Made by a program: the position numbers and the translations under genes. From Erinaceus europaeus (taxonomy: Eukaryota > Chordata > Mammalia > Eulipotyphla > Erinaceidae): a DNA stretch of 64,000 nt. Where the stretch lies: the NCBI RefSeq assembly GCF_950295315.1, contig NC_080179.1, positions 76,614,448-76,678,447 of the forward strand, in the 5' to 3' direction. Of the stretch, positions 62,398-64,000 are shown in pieces. Every line of letters begins with the position of its first letter. The stretch's first letter is position 1. The notes under the pieces were generated by a model, which was given only the letters and a program-made list of their open reading frames with translations, searched no databases and was not told the DNA's origin.

Positions 62398-62508
62398 GGG
62401 CTGGGGAGACAGCACAGTGGCTATTCAATAAGGCTTTCATGCCTGAGCTCCCAGGTTCAATTTCCAGTACCACAATAAACCAGAACTTAGCAATATTCTG
62501 GTGAAGAA
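62398..62508 (+). mobile_element. SINE (variant III)
   Basis: GGGGCTGGGGAGACAGCACAG head, GGTTCAATTTCCAGTACCAC B box and CAGAACTTAGCAATATTCTGG. Confidence 0.82.
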
Positions 62509-62680
62509 CAAGAACGCAGATAGTGGAGAGAGCATTGTGGTTATACAAGAGGTCTCATGCCCGAGGCTCAGAGGCCCCAGGTTCAGTCGCAGCATCACCA
62601 TAAGCCAGAGAGGAGCAGTCCTCTGCATCTTTCTCGTTGTATCTTTCTCATTAAAATTAAACAAATAAAATACATTTTAA
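62509..62680 (+). mobile_element. SINE (variant III)
   Basis: GCAGATAGTGGAGAGAGCATTG head, GGTTCAGTCGCAGCATCACC B box and CATTAAAATTAAACAAATAA tail; tandem to the previous copy. Confidence 0.82.
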
Positions 62681-62691
62681 GAAAAGAAAGA

Positions 62692-62995
62692 AATGGGTCC
62701 GGGCTATGGCAAACCCAGTTAGGGGCACATAGTACTATGCACAAGAACCCAGGTCAGAGCCTCCACCCACACCTCCCACCTGCAGCAGGAACACTGCACA
62801 AGCAGGGAAGCAGGTCTGCATGTGTCTGCCATTCTCTCTCCCTTCCTATCTACTCCCTCCCTCTCAATTTCTCTCTGTTATGTTGAAAATAAAATAAAAT
62901 AAAATAGGACGAAATGGTTGCCAGAAGTGCTGAATTCATAGTGCAGGCACTAAGCCCCCAGTGATAACCCTGACGGTGAAAAAAAAAATAAAAGA
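62692..62995 (+). mobile_element. SINE, long form, source of the terminal purine tract
   Basis: GGGTCCGGGCTATGGCAAAC head, CACCTGCAGCAGGAACAC, CT block and AAATAAAATAAAATAAAATAG. The extra module has GGTTGCCAGAAGTGCTG and GCACTAAGCCCCCAGTGATAAC; it ends in an A run. Confidence 0.85.
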
Positions 62996-63006
62996 AAGTA
63001 TCACAT

Positions 63007-64000
63007 AAGGAAGAGAGAAGAAGAAGGAGGAGGAGGAGGAGAGGAGGAGAAGAAGAAGAAGAAGAGGAGGAGGAGGAGGAGGAGGAGAAGAAGAAGAAGA
63101 GGAGGAGGAGAAGAAGGAGGAGGAGAAGGAGGAGGAGAAGGAGGAGGAGAAGGAGGAGGAGGAGAAGGAGGAGAAGGAGGAGGAGAAGGAGGAGGAGAAG
63201 GAGAAGGAGGAGGAGGAGGAGAAGGAGGAGGAGGAGAAGAAGGAGAAGGAGGAGGAGAAGGAGGAGGAGGAGAAGGAGAAGGAGGAGGAGAAGGAGGAGG
63301 AGGAGAAAGAGAAGGAGGAGAAGGAGAAGGAGGAGGAGAAGGAGGAGAAGGAGAAGGAGGAGGAGAAGGAGGAGGAGGAGAAGGAGGAGGAGGAGAAGGA
63401 GAAGGAGGAAGAGAAGGAGGAGAAGGAGAAGGAGGAGGAGGAGAAGGAGGAGGAGGAGAAGGAGAAGGAGGAAGAGGAAGAGGAGAAGGAGAAGGAGGAG
63501 GAGGAGAAGGAGAAGGAGGAGGAGGAGAAGGAGAAGGAGGAGGAGAAGGAGAAGGAGGAGGAGAAGGAGGAGGAGAAGGAGGAGGAGAAGGAGGAGGAGA
63601 AGGAGGAGGAGAAGGAGGAGAAGGAGGAGGAGGAGAAGAAGAAGAAGAAGAGGAGAAGGAGGAGGAGAAGGAGGAGGAGAAGGAGGAGAAGAAGAAGAGG
63701 AGGAGAAGGAGGAGGAGAAGGAAGAGGAGAAGGAGGAGGAGAAGGAGGAGGAGGAGAAGGAGGAGGAGGAGAAGGAGAAGGAGGAGGAGGAGGAGAAGGA
63801 GAAGGAGAAGGAGGAGGAGGAAGAGAAGGAGGAGGAGAAGAAGAAGAAGAAGAGGAGGAGAAGGAGGAGGAGAAGGAGGAGGAGGAGAAGGAGAAGGAGG
63901 AGGAGAAGGAGGAGGAGAAGGAGGAGAAGGAGGAGGAGAAGGAGGAGGAGGAGGAGGAGAAGGAGAAGGAGGAGGAGGAGAAGGAGGAGGAGGAGGAGAA
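63007..64000. repeat. Pure purine GGA/GAA tract running off the window end
   Basis: After a T at 63006 I see only A and G to the end of the window, about 994 bases of GAG, GGA and GAA triplets. It begins just after the A-rich tail of a SINE (about 62690-62995), from which it probably expanded. Confidence 0.95.

Overview
The window is a piece of a placental-mammal nuclear genome, most probably a hedgehog (Erinaceidae). The species call rests on dozens of copies of tRNA-derived SINEs of the hedgehog ERI type, with A/B-box heads, a conserved middle ending in a CT-rich block and an AAC/GTT-rich tail, together with L1 fragments whose ORF2 C-terminus is recognisable. No bacterial, viral or plasmid gene content was seen.

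Two protein-coding genes are present, both on the + strand and in the order expected for the mammalian RAB27A-RSL24D1 neighbourhood (human 15q21). Positions 1-8462 hold the last three coding exons of RAB27A (exons at 16-119, 2252-2375 and 8267-8462); the N-terminal exons lie left of the window. Positions 16308-29272 hold the complete six-exon coding sequence of RSL24D1 (163 codons), which encodes a ribosome-biogenesis factor related to ribosomal protein eL24. All exon phases join exactly and all introns have GT-AG ends. The RSL24D1 start sits in a CpG island, with four CRE-type motifs in 150 bp and a G-quadruplex-prone tract just upstream. From about 29.6 kb to the window end I find no protein-coding gene: this is intergenic DNA filled with SINEs, L1 pieces, one LTR-like element, a long unclassified repeat family and large tandem arrays.

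The unusual feature of the window is its load of tandem repeats, roughly 8 kb in total: a CA/CTCA microsatellite (5.3-5.8 kb) and a 27-unit, almost perfectly homogeneous 50-bp minisatellite (6.7-8.05 kb) in the last RAB27A intron; GA, AT and G-rich tracts immediately upstream of RSL24D1; a 1.1-kb TG/CG (Z-DNA-prone) tract in RSL24D1 intron 1; a 61-bp minisatellite (33.2-35.0 kb); a 49-bp CCAAT-containing minisatellite (45.8-47.1 kb); another 49-bp array (59.2-60.2 kb); and a pure purine GGA/GAA tract of about 1 kb that runs off the window end. Most long open reading frames here are by-products of these repeats or of SINEs.

I did not find a convincing new biological system. The items most worth a second look are the CpG-rich VNTR in the RAB27A intron, the stack of non-B-DNA-prone tracts around the RSL24D1 promoter, the CCAAT array, a near-consensus CTCF site at 39.8 kb, a double-hairpin module at 14.13-14.19 kb, and several informative insertion events: nested SINEs, a twin-primed L1 and an L1/5S chimera. 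All family assignments were made by eye, without database searches. SINE boundaries are approximate unless target-site duplications are given.
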